Assembly: GCA_949316495.1 (NCBI GenBank)
Contig: OX439004.1
Location: forward strand, 17,343,267 to 17,407,266
DNA length: 64,000 nucleotides
Source of the DNA: Amphiduros pacificus
Lineage: Eukaryota > Annelida > Polychaeta > Phyllodocida > Hesionidae
Direction: 5' to 3'
The notes beneath the pieces were generated by a model, which saw nothing but the letters and a program-made list of their open reading frames with translations, was not told the origin of the DNA and made no database searches. Of this stretch, positions 1 to 11,319 are shown one piece after another; the first letter of the stretch is position 1; every line of letters starts with the position of its first letter. The position numbers were made by a program, and so were the translations under genes.

Positions 1-944
1 TACCCTGGGGGTTCAAAGATCTAAGATAGCTAAACTAAACATCAGACTGCAGAAAAAATTGTCAGATGTTTCTCTGAGGTATGAAATCTAAAGATTTACC
101 ACTTTAAAAAATTCTTGTCATATGACTTTTAAATATGACAAAAAAACATAATACGGTATTGATGAGTTTATTATTTGAGAACATTATGTCAACAGAACCT
201 TTTAAAGTGTTAATATGTGCTGAGAAATGAATTTTAAATAATGACGAAACTCTGGAAAATGTCCCTATGATTTGCAATTTCAAAATTTGTTCAACAACAA
301 AATGGTTCTCACCATAAATGTATGAATAATAAGAATGTCCCTTTATTGTGTTTTTACACTATTTCATCCAGTTTTGCAAATTCTTAATAAATCAATGTGC
401 CATAAAGAATCCAATCATTAATTCACATTCATACCCAATATTGATACCTCTCAACATATTTAACTAAAGCAGATTGGATATCACGTTATGCTCTAAAAAA
501 CATAACTAATCTATTGCAGTAGTAATGCTTATTTTACCTATATTAACATTAATTTAGTTATATAACTATTACAAATGTACGTATAATATTTGGACTCTCA
601 TGTCTCTACTGAAAAGTCTTCATAAATACTAATGTTTTGATATCCTGTTTCTTGAAGCACGATATTCGTCTCAACGTTCGGAAACAATTTCCTCAAGACT
701 ACAAAACCTTCCCAGCAGTATATCCTGTACACATAATCAAATCATGCAAAACTTGTGCTGATAAATATATATACATGTTCCATCAAACAGGTATTAAATA
801 TATTATTCATAAGTGAGAACCATCAGCTTCAAAGAGGACACCAAATGTACTTCCCTTTACAGGTTCAACGCATCCGTTTAATAACACGTGACTAATAGGC
901 TTTCAGCTGTCAAAAAAACAAACCATACAAATAGAAATTGCTGC
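1..944. other. AT-rich non-coding stretch
   Basis: No open frame longer than about 60 codons with recognisable content, no splice-bounded exon and no clear repeat was seen. The block is strongly AT-rich with short A and T runs. It probably is intergenic or intronic DNA. Confidence 0.5.
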
Positions 945-1125
945 GCCCAATCGCCGTCATGGTCCCAAAGCTGTCATTATCCACAACTTTTGACGGAAAT
1001 TGGGCACGTGACAGCTTTGGGGCGACTATTGACAGTCCCGGGGCTGTCATGGAAATATCCACTGGATAATGACTGACTTTTTACTGCCGTGACATCTAGC
1101 GGATGACTATTGACGCCGATTGGGC
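945..1125. repeat. Short inverted-repeat element, MITE-like
   Basis: A 15-base sequence (gcccaatcgccgtca) at 945-959 is matched in inverted orientation at 1111-1125 with one difference. Between them the phrases 'aaagctgtca' and 'tgacagctttgg' also recur in both orientations, so the block can fold on itself. The first ten bases recur at 1648-1657. A small non-autonomous DNA element or its remnant is the simplest reading, but no target-site duplication was found. Confidence 0.35.
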
Positions 1126-1730
1126 AAGGGGTCCCAAAGCTGTCAATATCCATCAACTGGTTCCCTATCATGTGATATTAAGAAAAGGATGGGATACCAG
1201 TCTAATAATATTATCTTCACTCAAGCGGGAGGTGGAAAGAACAGCCCTTTAAATGAATGAAACATAGATTTTTTACTACGTTTTGGCTCTGAATATATAA
1301 ATATGAAATGGTTGTTTTAAAATATTAATATCGTGGCTAATAATACACGTACAGAAATGATTTTAATATGTATAGTATCGTGAAAACAAGAGGAAAACAA
1401 TTGTGTGTATTACAAGTGTGTCTGACTCCCGGGAAGGGTTTGTCAACTGGTGTGCAGCCACAGCCTCGGAGGTGGTAGAACAGAATGGCTTAAAGTAAAA
1501 GTCGATGGGACAGGAGAACTGTCTAATAGTATTTCCGTTTTAATATATGGATGGGGTACCAATAAATATCATTTCCGTTAATTTGAACTTTGAACCTGGA
1601 TATTTCTTGACCTAATTGGATATTTGCCATGAAGCCTTTTGTTTTGCCCAATCGCCGTCCGAAAGGCACATCAACACATTAATGTGATTCATTGGCAGGG
1701 AAAAAAGAACACTGTTCCCCCTAAAGTTAA
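1126..1730. other. Non-coding stretch, no gene seen
   Basis: AT-rich sequence with no convincing open frame. It contains an isolated copy of the 'gcccaatcgccgtc' phrase (1648-1661) found at the ends of the preceding inverted-repeat block. Confidence 0.4.
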
Positions 1731-2620
1731 AGAGGGGGGTCTAGTACCCCTGAAAAGCCGTACGGTCAGTTAACCCCACCCCAGATTTTGCTCCAGCTGC
1801 TGATTGGTGCTGCTCCACACAACACAGCTACCTCACAAGTTGACCGTTGGTCGAACTGTCCACTCACAGCCCACTGGATGCTGCTGGTGGCTGTTTGTAA
1901 ACATAGGCAAGAAAGGGGTTGTATCACACCACCCTGCATTAACACCTCTGACTATCTCAGTGACAGTCCTCCTCCTTGATCTCATAAAGAGAGGGGGAAG
2001 AGAATAAAAGCAGAAAAGGTGAACCGTATAATTTAAAGTGTGCATATGTCATTTTTTACATGTTTATCAATAAAAAACTTTCGGGCCATTCAGAAAACAT
2101 AAATTAAGCACTGAAAAGTTTATCTGAGGAGGACCAGGAAATCAGATTCTTATCTTTACACAAGTTATATAACGAGTCTCTGAAGTTGACCGCTCCCCCA
2201 CCCAGTTGCAGCAACATCTAACCCATGGGAGGTATGGGGTAAAACCACAAATATGTTGTAACATGCTGGACACATGCATTCAGCCATGTGCTTGGTATTT
2301 ATAAACAAACCTAAACCCACATCTCACACACAGTGTCAACTGTCAATCAAATTCAAAAAAATTTAAATCTCAGAACACTTTTATTGTTTAAAAGAGCTTT
2401 GATATCAAACATTTAGATTTCAGATTAAAATATGTTGTAGCCCTTGTGTTTATGCAGCATTGTACCAAGTACCACACATTTCTATTAGAAAGTAACAAAT
2501 ATATGAGAATGTATTCAATTTATACTGGCTGAGCTCTGGGTGTTTTGATGGTCAAGACCTGTTTAATAGGGTCCACCCCCTTCCTTTTATACTTGAACCC
2601 CCTCCTTTAATGATTCTTTT
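1731..2620 (+). repeat. Dispersed repeat family R1, long copy
   Basis: The beginning (about 1755-1860, around 'ctccacacaacacagctacc') and the end (about 2525-2615, around 'gacctgtttaatagggtcc') both match a much shorter copy at 37308-37510, where the middle is missing. An internal part (about 2265-2345, around 'cagccatgtgctt') also matches 59335-59430. The family has no recognised coding content. It may be a non-autonomous transposon with internally deleted copies. Confidence 0.5.
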
Positions 2621-3288
2621 ATATGGATGCCAAATGTCCGAATAGAGTTTGGTTTATCCGTGAAAAGACCAATATATTTAGGGTGAAAAACAACATCATA
2701 TACTGGATTCTCTGAATTTGCAGCTTGGTTGTACACTGGAGCAAGTGGTAACTTGTGCAGGTGAAGTGTGAAAGGCACCAAGACTAAGTTTTAATCATAT
2801 ATGAGACTTTATGGTAGGGTAAAGGGGATTAAAGAGGTAACTGTCTGGGGCTTGGTACCAGCATGACCCTCTAGCCTAAGATGAAGCAGGGTAGGGTGGT
2901 ATTTAAAGTTGGGCATACAGCCCGGGAATATGTTATGTTCCAATTATAACACCAGCTGCCCATTCATTCCTGGCTCCTCTATATTCTATTACACGGCTTA
3001 TCTGGACCCTGGCCTCACCCACCAGAGGTTCACCACTTTTGTTCAAAACCTACTCTCACAAAAACTTCACCCAAGAAAATACTATTTAAGTAAATCACAA
3101 TATGTCAAGTTCTTTACAATTACAACTAAAAGTACGGTTCATAATATACAAAATTAAAATATTTGTGAGTTAGAAAAGTACTTTGCAATTTTAAAGTGAA
3201 GAAACAAATTTTATACCAAAAAAATTAAAATATATTTACACAAGCTTCTCTTCCCGATCTGATGTATTAATTATTAGACATATAACCC
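2621..3288. other. Non-coding stretch, no gene seen
   Basis: AT-rich with only short frames that lack codon-like character. It lies between the R1 repeat and the hAT-like element. Confidence 0.4.
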
Positions 3289-4049
3289 CAGTGTTCGCCA
3301 AAAGTCGTCGCCCCTTCGGAAAAAGCTGGCCGTTATATCACATCGTCCGCCAATAATGACTGAAAACCAAATTGTCCACCATTCTTCATCTGCGCAGTTT
3401 CTCATTGTAGTCATCACAAATACGTTTTATTGGTTCGCTTTCGTAGATTTTTGGTTGCCGCCATTTTGTAAAGTTTGAGCTATATCCGGGTCATTACGTT
3501 TGTCCCCACCTGCTTATTTCTGCCGTGTTCACTCCTGTTCAAAAGTCGAGCATGCTTTTGGGATTCGTACTCATTTAAACAATTAAAAAACCATGCACAA
3601 ATTTACACATAAATCAAATGTGGTTCGTAATCTGGTCCCCATCATTATTTGTAGTTCAAGAGCAGACAACAATTTTACAACTTAGCTTTCTTTAAATGAA
3701 TATTTGATTTATTTTTGAGAAATGATCAGAAATATGTATGTATGTAGATGTGTAGGTAGGTATGCAGGTAGGTTGGTAGGTAGGTAGGTATTTTTATTTT
3801 AACAGGGAATGTAATTTAACAATTTAAAAGGTACCAATTTCCATCCAATTTATACACAAACTAAGCTTTGATAAACATTCTCTCTAAGGTAAATATTTTT
3901 TATAAGCTGAATATCTGTCACAAGTGCGAAAAAGCTGTGAAATTAAAAAGAAAAAGTAATGTCTGATGTTGAAGACAAATGTCTGACCTTGGCTGGCTGA
4001 ACATCAGACATATTGTCTGGTGTGGGTTAAAACGTTTTGGCGAACACTG
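3289..4049. mobile_element. hAT-like non-autonomous DNA transposon
   Basis: The ends are perfect terminal inverted repeats of 15 bases: CAGTGTTCGCCAAAA at 3289-3303 and its complement at 4035-4049. The CAGTG start is typical of hAT transposons. The flanks (tataaccc and taaaccat) do not give a clean 8-bp duplication, so the copy is probably old. The interior has no transposase. It carries a tetranucleotide (gtag/gtat)n array at about 3731-3790 and several 'gtctga' or 'tcagac' hexamers near the right end, which could be transposase-binding sites. A promoter-like block (inverted CCAAT near 3428, 'ccgccatttt' near 3460) lies inside. Confidence 0.7.
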
Positions 4050-4571
4050 TAAACCATTCTAAGTGGGCTTTAAGAAGGGAATTCCCTCTCAAGGTTTTGA
4101 AAAGAATTTTACTAAAATTGACACTTAAGTTATAAGCCCTTTGTGAGGGGAAGAATGCTAAGAAATTTGCATATGTTGTACTTAATACACTCTCTGTAGC
4201 CTTTTCTATATGGAAACCAAATTTTATGAGGGGGGTTGAAAAAAAAGAAGTTATATTACACAACCTGTGACAACGTTGGTCACAGATTGGCTCAAATCTC
4301 CCCTAACCTGGTTTCACAAACCCCTCGCTTCCCACTCTCTTCAAAAAAATTGGACAAAAAGATGGTTACCACTAGCTTCAAATGTATTAGTGAAAGTATT
4401 ATTTCAAAGGTCTAAGCTATCTGATACATTTTACCCTCATAATTTAGATTTTTGATCCCTCCATCATTTTAGGGGTCAATCCCTGCCCTCCATGCACAAG
4501 GAAGTGCTTGTCATGGCCATTTGACCAAGACTTTGAATTTGTTATTTATAGATATAGTTGTAGTGAATGCC

Positions 4572-4918
4572 CAGATTGTGTCAATTTGTTTGTTTGTTTG
4601 GGGTTTTACATCACTTTCAACATTATTTCAGTCATTTTGTGATGAGACCTACTTGTAGCAGATATAGTGCTGCTTCACTGAATTGTCATGTCGCAGGTCC
4701 TTGACATGACAACCCACCCAGTCACAGATTTACAAGGACAATGGGTTAACCCTTTAGGCATGGGCCTCAGCTCATGTGTGATATTGTATCATGACTTCAA
4801 TCCCGGCATGGCCGGGGATCGAACCCACAACCTTTGGATCACCACAGAGGAACTGGTGCTAATAAGTTGGCACTCGAACCAACTGCGCCACGGCCCGTGG
4901 CCCCTCAGATTGTGTCAA
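4572..4918 (-). mobile_element. tRNA-derived SINE (family S1), complete copy with target duplications
   Basis: Read on the minus strand, the element (4585-4905) begins with a tRNA-like head containing a box A (GGCGCAGTTGGTTCGAGTG) and a box B (GGGTTCGATCCCC), followed by an unrelated body and an 'accccaaacaaac' tail. A 13-base duplication, cagattgtgtcaa, flanks it at 4572-4584 and 4906-4918. Related copies lie at 19917-20170, 21850-22114 and 41396-41463. SINEs of this kind are transcribed by RNA polymerase III and moved by a partner LINE. Confidence 0.92.
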
Positions 4919-6569
4919 GATCGCAATCTAGGCCAACATGTGTGTAAAACAAGGGATAATTGGGTCAAAATGGATAAGATTCCTTAATCCCAACAAGTTG
5001 TCAGTGTGCATACATTTATTTGACTTACAAGGGCAGCATCCCTGGTTGCCTAGGGTTACTACCCAGGCAGGACACCGCCATTGGCTGGGGTAGTGTGAGT
5101 GTGCTACAGGGTGGCTGCAAGTTGGGGTAATACCCCTCTCTCAGTGGGGTGACAGAGTGATGACGCTGTCCTGACTGGCACACTATAATTGGAAACATGA
5201 CCTGAATTCTTGGAAACATGACCTGAATTCTCAACTGTTAAAGGCGAGTGCACCAAATTCAAACTGTAGTCCAGTTGTGAAGCACTGAATGCGTACGGAA
5301 TCTTCACGTGTAGGAAGGGAGGGGAATTGCATCAATGTTCTTACCTTTGATGCAATCCCGGTGTAAATTGCAGTAGAGACGGTTACAGAGTCCAGGTTGC
5401 CTCGTAGGAGCTATAGCTACCTTTGGCCAAAGATTGCTAAGCCAAAAAATTGCTATGAATATTGACAACATCACAGTTTGCTACTGCATCAATGACGCTA
5501 AGTCAAGGGTCCCAAAACTCAGGAGCTAGGTTTGCTTGCTTTATACGCAAGCCTATTCAGAATGGATTAGAGGGCTTTTCACATTGGGCCAAATTTCAAC
5601 TCTGCAGTGGATGTGCACTGAGCAGATTGGATATGAATAGATATCAGGCTATTCACCCCCAGAGTGACATTCAGTTGGCCAAGCCAGTACCCATTTTGTA
5701 TCAATATTAATATATTAACTCAATATGCATGTAATTATCTTTAATGTGTACCATATTGTTCAAATTAACGAACTTGTGCATATGTATAGGTTATCATAAT
5801 CTTAAAAAATGTAACATCCCAAGCTTTAATGGACATGTCATATAGCTCTAAAAATACATGGGATAGGCTAAAAGTAATGTCAGCACCCTAATATATGCCT
5901 AAAATACAAAATATTTTGAAAATATTTGACCTTGAACACAGAAAACTGAGAAAATATACAGTTCTTCAGCTTTAATCAACATTGTTTGAATCTGTGAGCC
6001 AATATGAATTCAGCAATGCAAACTGCATGGAAAAATATTAAATACTAGGGATTTTATAAGCATTTAAAGATTGTGATGGCAGTTATAATGTAAAGTCTAT
6101 GGGAAAAAATATTCCAACTCATTCAAGTCAGTATAACTGGCAATTAACTTTAACTATTAATTAGGTCTGGTTTGTTTATTAATGTACAGCCTTCTCCTGT
6201 AGATTTCAAATATCAAATAGAGTAATATCAATGAACAAACTTTTGCCCAGGGTCTTTTTTTCACAGGGATCAGTGAGAAATTCAGCGCATTGGATTATAA
6301 TGGGAATTGAAAAAAAAGGGTAATTCTATGAAAAATCTTCCGGACAAAAAAGTTTTTCGTTCCAGACTTATGGAAAAGACATTATTTTTTAGCAGAGAAT
6401 GTGTACAAAGAGAGATAAACCAGACTTAATGCATATATTTGAAATTTAAGCATATTCCAATACTATATTTAGCTATTTCTGAGATTTTTTACATTTCTAG
6501 AGGCTAAACACCACACCGATAGCCTCTTTGCACACATAAAGCATTGTACTTTATTAAATTTAGAGTAGA
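4919..6569. other. Non-coding stretch with a small tandem duplication
   Basis: No gene recognised. A 21-base unit is repeated exactly in tandem at 5189-5209 and 5210-5230. The part from about 5020 to 5400 is less AT-rich than its surroundings and contains G-rich runs, but no open frame stands out. The rest, to 6569, is AT-rich. Confidence 0.4.
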
Positions 6570-6582
6570 CTCTTGGGGGTTC

Positions 6583-6612
6583 TGCGCATGCGCGCGAGTG
6601 GAATGGCGACTT
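6583..6612 (+). promoter_or_regulatory. Candidate internal promoter of the LINE (NRF1- and YY1-like sites)
   Basis: The block holds TGCGCATGCGCG at 6583-6594, an exact match to the NRF1 palindrome, and gaATGGCGAC at 6601-6610, a good YY1-like core. The pairing is familiar from TATA-less promoters, and YY1 sites near the first base are known from mammalian L1. Its location upstream of the hairpin leader and coding frame fits an internal promoter. Function is inferred. Confidence 0.45.
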
Positions 6613-6897
6613 TAGTTTGAGCTCCGATAAAATCGTCTTTATTGTCGGTTTTAAAGATATCTATCTCTAGTCTTTTGCCACACTCTCCCGCTAAGAACCC
6701 TAACCTTACAGTGGTCTATCTGATACCAGACTTTTAGCAGGCTCTGACGGCAGTATTGATTGGAAATCCGCTCGCGAGGGTGGGATCATACTGTTGTCTT
6801 TGCGAGGCACCGCGCTCACGAGCATCCACTCTGTGCTGCCTGTGTCAAGTGCTAAAGTTTGATACACTTAACCTACTGTTTTTTTTGTTTTTTTTTC

Positions 6898-7140
6898 TTT
6901 CACCAGCCCTCACAGGCCTTCGGGTGAAATCCTATATTACACTAGCCTTACAGGCCTTCGGGTGTAATATCTATAAAATCCCTTTACTTTCACCAGCCTC
7001 ACTGGTCTTCGGGTGAAATTTCCGGGTGAAATTACACTAGCCTACCAGGCCCTCGAGTGTAATATATTCAAGTCGCCAGCCCACACTGGGCCTTCGGGTG
7101 CATATTCCTAACACCAGCCTTCTGCCAGGCCTTCAGGTGT
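6898..7140 (+). repeat. Array of six related hairpins in the LINE leader
   Basis: Six units share the core 'agcc...ggccttcggg'. The clear ones are at 6898-6929, 6934-6970, 6988-7018, 7031-7063 and 7111-7140, with a weaker one at 7074-7100. Outer stems differ between units yet stay paired: TTTCACC/GGTGAAA in units 1 and 3, ATTACAC/GTGTAAT in units 2 and 4, ACACC/GGTGT in unit 6. An inner GCC/GGC stem is also possible. Such compensated change suggests that pairing, in RNA or DNA, has been maintained. Confidence 0.75.
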
Positions 7141-7328
7141 CTAGTTAAAGAATAAGACAAATATTTTCACAAATTGTATTTTGGGGAGTATTGCTGCTAT
7201 TTATAGCGACTTCCACAAGATTTACCTGCAGTCAATGATATAGTGTACTATTACGGTAGTTCATAATACAGAACGTGTCAAGCTCTCATATAGCAGCTTA
7301 TATACACAAGAGATTACCTACCTGTTCA

Positions 7329-10020
7329 ATGCTACACAATCATGGCTTTGTTTGTATATGCTCATGCTTCAACATATACAAGAATAGTGGCGAAACCACA
7401 AAGACACTTACCTTGCCCCACAATGGTATAGGGTCAAATAAAATCCTGCTGTGTGATACTCATACTAGCATCTTCACAAAGAATTCTTCTTTGGAAAATA
7501 TTAATTTTAATATTATTCCACGTGCTTACTTCAGGTTGCTGCAGGAGATGATCGCAAGCTCAAATATTAATATATTTGAGTCTGAGCATGAAATTGAACT
7601 GTTCCCTGCTCAATTTCGTTTGGTGCTCGATACCTGCGATTACATAAAATCGGACACGCTACTATCTGTACATGGAGTGAGCAAGCAAAATTGTCAGTTC
7701 AATTTTGTTAAATATACACAAATATCGCACCCAAAACATCTTTATTGGGAAAACATATTTATTCTGCCTCCTCGGCCACAAAAACATAGACTGAACAACA
7801 AATATGTTGAAAGTCCATGCAATTCGTCAAAATCATGCAGTTTTGGCAAAATTATCATAGGTGGTGCTGCTAGTGGTAGGAATGTAAATAATACACATTC
7901 GTCTGCTCGACCAGCCAATGACGAGGCAGGATCCACACGAAGCAAGAAGTCTCGTTGCAGGCTCTCACTTAATGGAAACAGGTCTGCAAACCGCACCCAT
8001 ATAGGTGGCACCACTCGCCATAGAAACAATGGGGTTTCCATGACAACATGTAAAAACAAGGAAAACCTAGTGATTGGTTCATGCAATGCCCAAAGTATCT
8101 CTGGCAAGGTTCTACTTGTGAAAGACTACTTCTCTGAACATAACCTAGATGCCCTTTTCATAACCGAAACATGGTTGCACGAAAACAATGAAGAGAGGAT
8201 CAAAAAGGAACTTGAGAATGGTTCCCTTAAGTTTCAGTCTTTCCCTCGTAGAGGGCGCTCTGGTGGTGGTCTAGGTCTATTGCATCGTGCAGAGCTCCCC
8301 TTTGAAACCAATAGGCTGAACCAACCTGTGGTAACGACTATGGAACTCCTAGAGGCATCACTTTTAATAAAAGGGAAAAAGTTCACCTTTGTAACCATCT
8401 ACCGACCTGAACCCTCAGGCAGGAATAGGTATACCTACTCTGAGTTCTATGATGAGTTCACTCAATTGGTTGCACACTATGGGTCATTTAGTCATGAAGT
8501 CATCTTTTTAGGTGACTACAATTTTCATGTCAATAAGCCAAATAAACCTGATGTTATAAAGTTCAATGACATTCTATCTACCTTTGACATGAACCAATGG
8601 GTACATGAACCGACCCATAAGTTAGGGAATACCCTTGATCTAATCATCACTTTCAAAGGGAACAAGTTTCTCAAGAGCCATCTAGTGGATGAGTATATAT
8701 CTGATCATAAGATGATTAAACTATATCTGGGTATTTCACCCCCCAAAACATTGATAAGGTACAGGAACTATAAGGGACTGGATCTTCAATCCCTAAGGAA
8801 TGACATCAAGTCCCTAACAGTTGCAACTGAAACCTGGGAACATTTACCATTGAGTGAGATGGTGGATTACTATGACAAGGGGCTAACATCACTCATGGAT
8901 AAACATGCTCCCACCAAGTTTGCCAAGGTAACTCAGCGTAAACCGGTTCCCTGGATGAGTGACCAATTAAAGCTGGAAAGATCTCTCAAGAGGAGGCTTG
9001 AGAGAAAAATGAGCAAGACTGGCTCTCACATTGACAAGGAGCTGTATAACTCTCAGAGGAACAAATACAACTCAATGCTTAAATCTGCTCAATCAGCATA
9101 TTTTTCCAACCTGGTTGAGGAAAACAAACATGACCCTAAAAAGCTCTTTAGAGTCATTGACACAGTCATGCACAAGAAAAAGGACACACCTATGCCCCAA
9201 TCTGAGTGTGAGATCACTCAAGCTGAGAAATTTAACACATTCTTTCTTGAAAAAATAGAGAGAATCCGCCTGGACATTGATAATGCTCCATCCTGCCAAA
9301 CTTCGCCACCAGGTGACACTGCGAACAATAGTACTACATGTCTGGAAAGGTTCACACCCTTAACCATTGACAACTTACGGAAATTGGTCAAAAGGTCTGC
9401 AAAGAAGTCATGTGAGCTGGATCCAATTCCAACCTGGCTCTTACTTGACCTCTTAGATGACCTCCTACCAATAATTACTTCCATCATAAATAAATCATTG
9501 ATGGAATCAGCAGTATCGGAAAATATGAAAATAGGCATCATAACACCCCTGCTGAAGAAACTTGGTCTAGAACTGGTTGAAAAAAATTATAGGCCTGTTT
9601 CCAACCTAACATTTGTCTCTAAACTAACTGAGAGGGCGGTTGCAGACCAACTAGTCCCCCATCTTGTAAGGAATGGTCTTACTGACAAGTTTCAATCAGC
9701 CTACAAAGAATATCACAGCACTGAAACCGCTTTGTTAAAAGTGCAAAATGATATCTTGGGTGCTCTAGACAATAGAAAGTCAGTTATCTTGCTGTTGCTT
9801 GACCTTTCCGCTGCCTTTGACACTATTGACCATCAAATCCTTTTGGACAGACTGAGGGATAGATGCAACGTCAAAGGTCATGCACTCTCCTGGATTCGGT
9901 CATACCTAATGGACAGGAAGCAATGTGTGAAGGTGGGGATCCATAGATCCCGTCTCAAATCCTTAAAATATGGGGTACCCCAAGGCTCAGTCCTGGGTCC
10001 TATACTGTTCACCATTTACA
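7329..10020 (+). CDS. LINE polyprotein, endonuclease plus N-terminal part of reverse transcriptase
   Basis: The frame is open upstream of 7329, but this is the first ATG. The first roughly 245 residues are an unrecognised, basic and Ser/Asn-rich extension. An apurinic-type endonuclease follows: GSCNAQS near 8074, FITETWL near 8158, YRPEPS near 8400, GDYNFHVN near 8512 and SDHKMI near 8702. The reverse transcriptase begins near NYRPVSN (9586) and shows LLDLSAAFDTIDH (about 9796) and GVPQGSVLGPILF (about 9972). The coding sequence is then cut by a SINE, and the YADD-bearing remainder resumes at 10221. The protein would nick target DNA and prime reverse transcription of its own RNA. As it stands the copy is broken. 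Confidence 0.88.
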
Positions 10021-10220
10021 CTCAAACCGGCCCCACTAGCACAGTTGGTAGAGTGTAGGATCTGTGCCTTTAATGGTTATATAAGTGGAGGACGGGAGGT
10101 GGTGGGTTCGACTCCCACTGCCGGCAGTGTTACTTTCACACTGGTTAAAAGGCTTGAAAGTCGACCTGATATGGCCATAGTTGCTGAAAGGGTCGTAAAA
10201 ACACCATTTCAACATTTACA
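10013..10220 (+). mobile_element. tRNA-derived SINE (family S2) inside the LINE reverse transcriptase
   Basis: The insert (10021-10212) is flanked by the 8-base duplication catttaca at 10013-10020 and 10213-10220. Removing one copy restores the typical spacing between the GPILFTIY and YADD motifs. The head has tRNA-like boxes A (TAGCACAGTTGGTAGAGTGT) and B (GGGTTCGACTCC). The body ends in 'gggtcgtaaaaacacca'. The element differs from the S1 SINEs in both head and body. It is not a tRNA gene, because no acceptor stem closes around the boxes. Confidence 0.88.
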
Positions 10221-11053
10221 TGACACCCCTATCTGATATACTTGCCAAATATGGTCTAAGCTATCACATTTATGCAGATGATACTCAGATCTACATCCCT
10301 GTTGACTACGCTTCTCCCCATCATGTGGATATGAGCAGACACAAACTAGAGGAGTGTGTCAGTGAGGTCAGAAACTTCCTCATATCAAACAAGATGAAGA
10401 TAAATGATGGAAAAACTGAGATGCTCATATGTACTGACAGGTACAGTACTACCACCCATAGCAGTATCCCAACCACAATCAGAGTGGGTGACTCTGATAT
10501 TGCTCCTAGTCAGTCAGTGGTTGACCTTGGTATCACATTTGACTCCAACATGGACATGAAGGCCCAGATCAAGAAAATGTGTCAGAAAGGCTATTATCAC
10601 ATTAGGAACTTGGCGGCCATCAGACATTGTCTAGACGAGAAGACCGCGGTAACACTTACCCATGCTTTTGTTACATCTACCCTTGACTATGGTAATGGTC
10701 TTCTGGCTGGTCTTCCTAAAACTGACATCAGGAATCTGCAATACCTCCAAAACTCTGCAGCACTGGTAGTAGGAAAAATCAGGAAATTTGATCACATTTC
10801 AGGAAAATTACAGGAACTGCACTGGCTTCCTGTTCACGCGAGAATTGATTTTAAAATTCTTCTTTTATTTACCTGGAAAGCCCTTAATGGTAAGGCTCCG
10901 CCTTACTTACGGGATCTACTCCTGATTAAAGAAGGTGAACGCTGTCTAAGATCCAATGATGGCACCCACCTACAAGTACCTAATACTAGGCTAAGAACAG
11001 TAGGTGACAGGGCCTTCTGTAGGTCCACGACTATGGAATTCCTTGCCTACTAA
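10221..11053 (+). pseudogene. LINE reverse transcriptase, C-terminal part
   Basis: Translation continues the interrupted polymerase with PLSDILAKYGLSYHIYADDT, containing the catalytic YADD (near 10272). The thumb and the C-terminal region follow, including the usual LQNSAALVV and LHWLPVHARI phrases of CR1/L2/Jockey-type elements. The frame ends at 11053 after GDRAFC. The expected ending (NSLPTNIRTS, STFKNRLKTHLF) is still readable in another frame to about 11140, so a small frameshift lies near 11020-11040. Confidence 0.85.
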
Positions 11054-11192
11054 TATTAGGACAAGTACTTCAGTCTCCACGTTTAAGAATAGGCTGAAAA
11101 CTCATCTCTTCAGGATGCATGTCCTGAGCTCAGCGCTATGAACAGACTTGTCTGGTATCAGCGCTATACAAATTTTATTATTATTATTATTA

Positions 11193-11319
11193 GACTGTAA
11201 TAATAATGTGAATCAAATTACACATAGAAAACAATTCTTATTTATAAACAAGAGTTTTTAAAAACTAATTTTTGATTAATCAAACATTTATAATTATACC
11301 CACTGCAACTACAGTTGAA
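11193..11319. other. Spacer between LINE and fold-back element
   Basis: Short AT-rich gap with no feature seen. Confidence 0.4.

Larger units (their letters stand above)
6570..11192 (+). mobile_element. CR1/L2-like LINE (LINE-1 of this window), nearly full length
   Basis: This non-LTR retrotransposon contains a leader with promoter-like sites and hairpins, one long reading frame with endonuclease and reverse transcriptase, and a short 3' UTR. The 3' end reads 'ggtatcagcgctatacaaat' followed by a (tta)n run, a form common in CR1/L2-type elements. The exact 5' end is not certain; about 6570 is chosen because the promoter-like block starts there. The coding frame is split by a SINE (10021-10212) and shifted near the C terminus, so this copy is not expected to move by itself. 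A fragment of the same family lies at 40448-41393 on the other strand. The CR1/L2 assignment is from motif style only; Crack or Daphne relatives are possible. Confidence 0.88.

Noticed and set aside
4840-4905. A tRNA gene on the minus strand
   Set aside because: It is the head of an S1 SINE with perfect target duplications and further copies in the window.
4688-4987. A 99-codon frame
   Set aside because: It lies within the antisense of a SINE.
8251-8270. CTCF-like 'agagggcgctctgg' in LINE-1
   Set aside because: It lies in coding sequence for the endonuclease and is explained by the codons; too weak to list with the repeat-borne sites.
10036-10116. A tRNA gene
   Set aside because: Boxes A and B are present, but the acceptor stem does not close and a SINE body with flanking duplications surrounds it.
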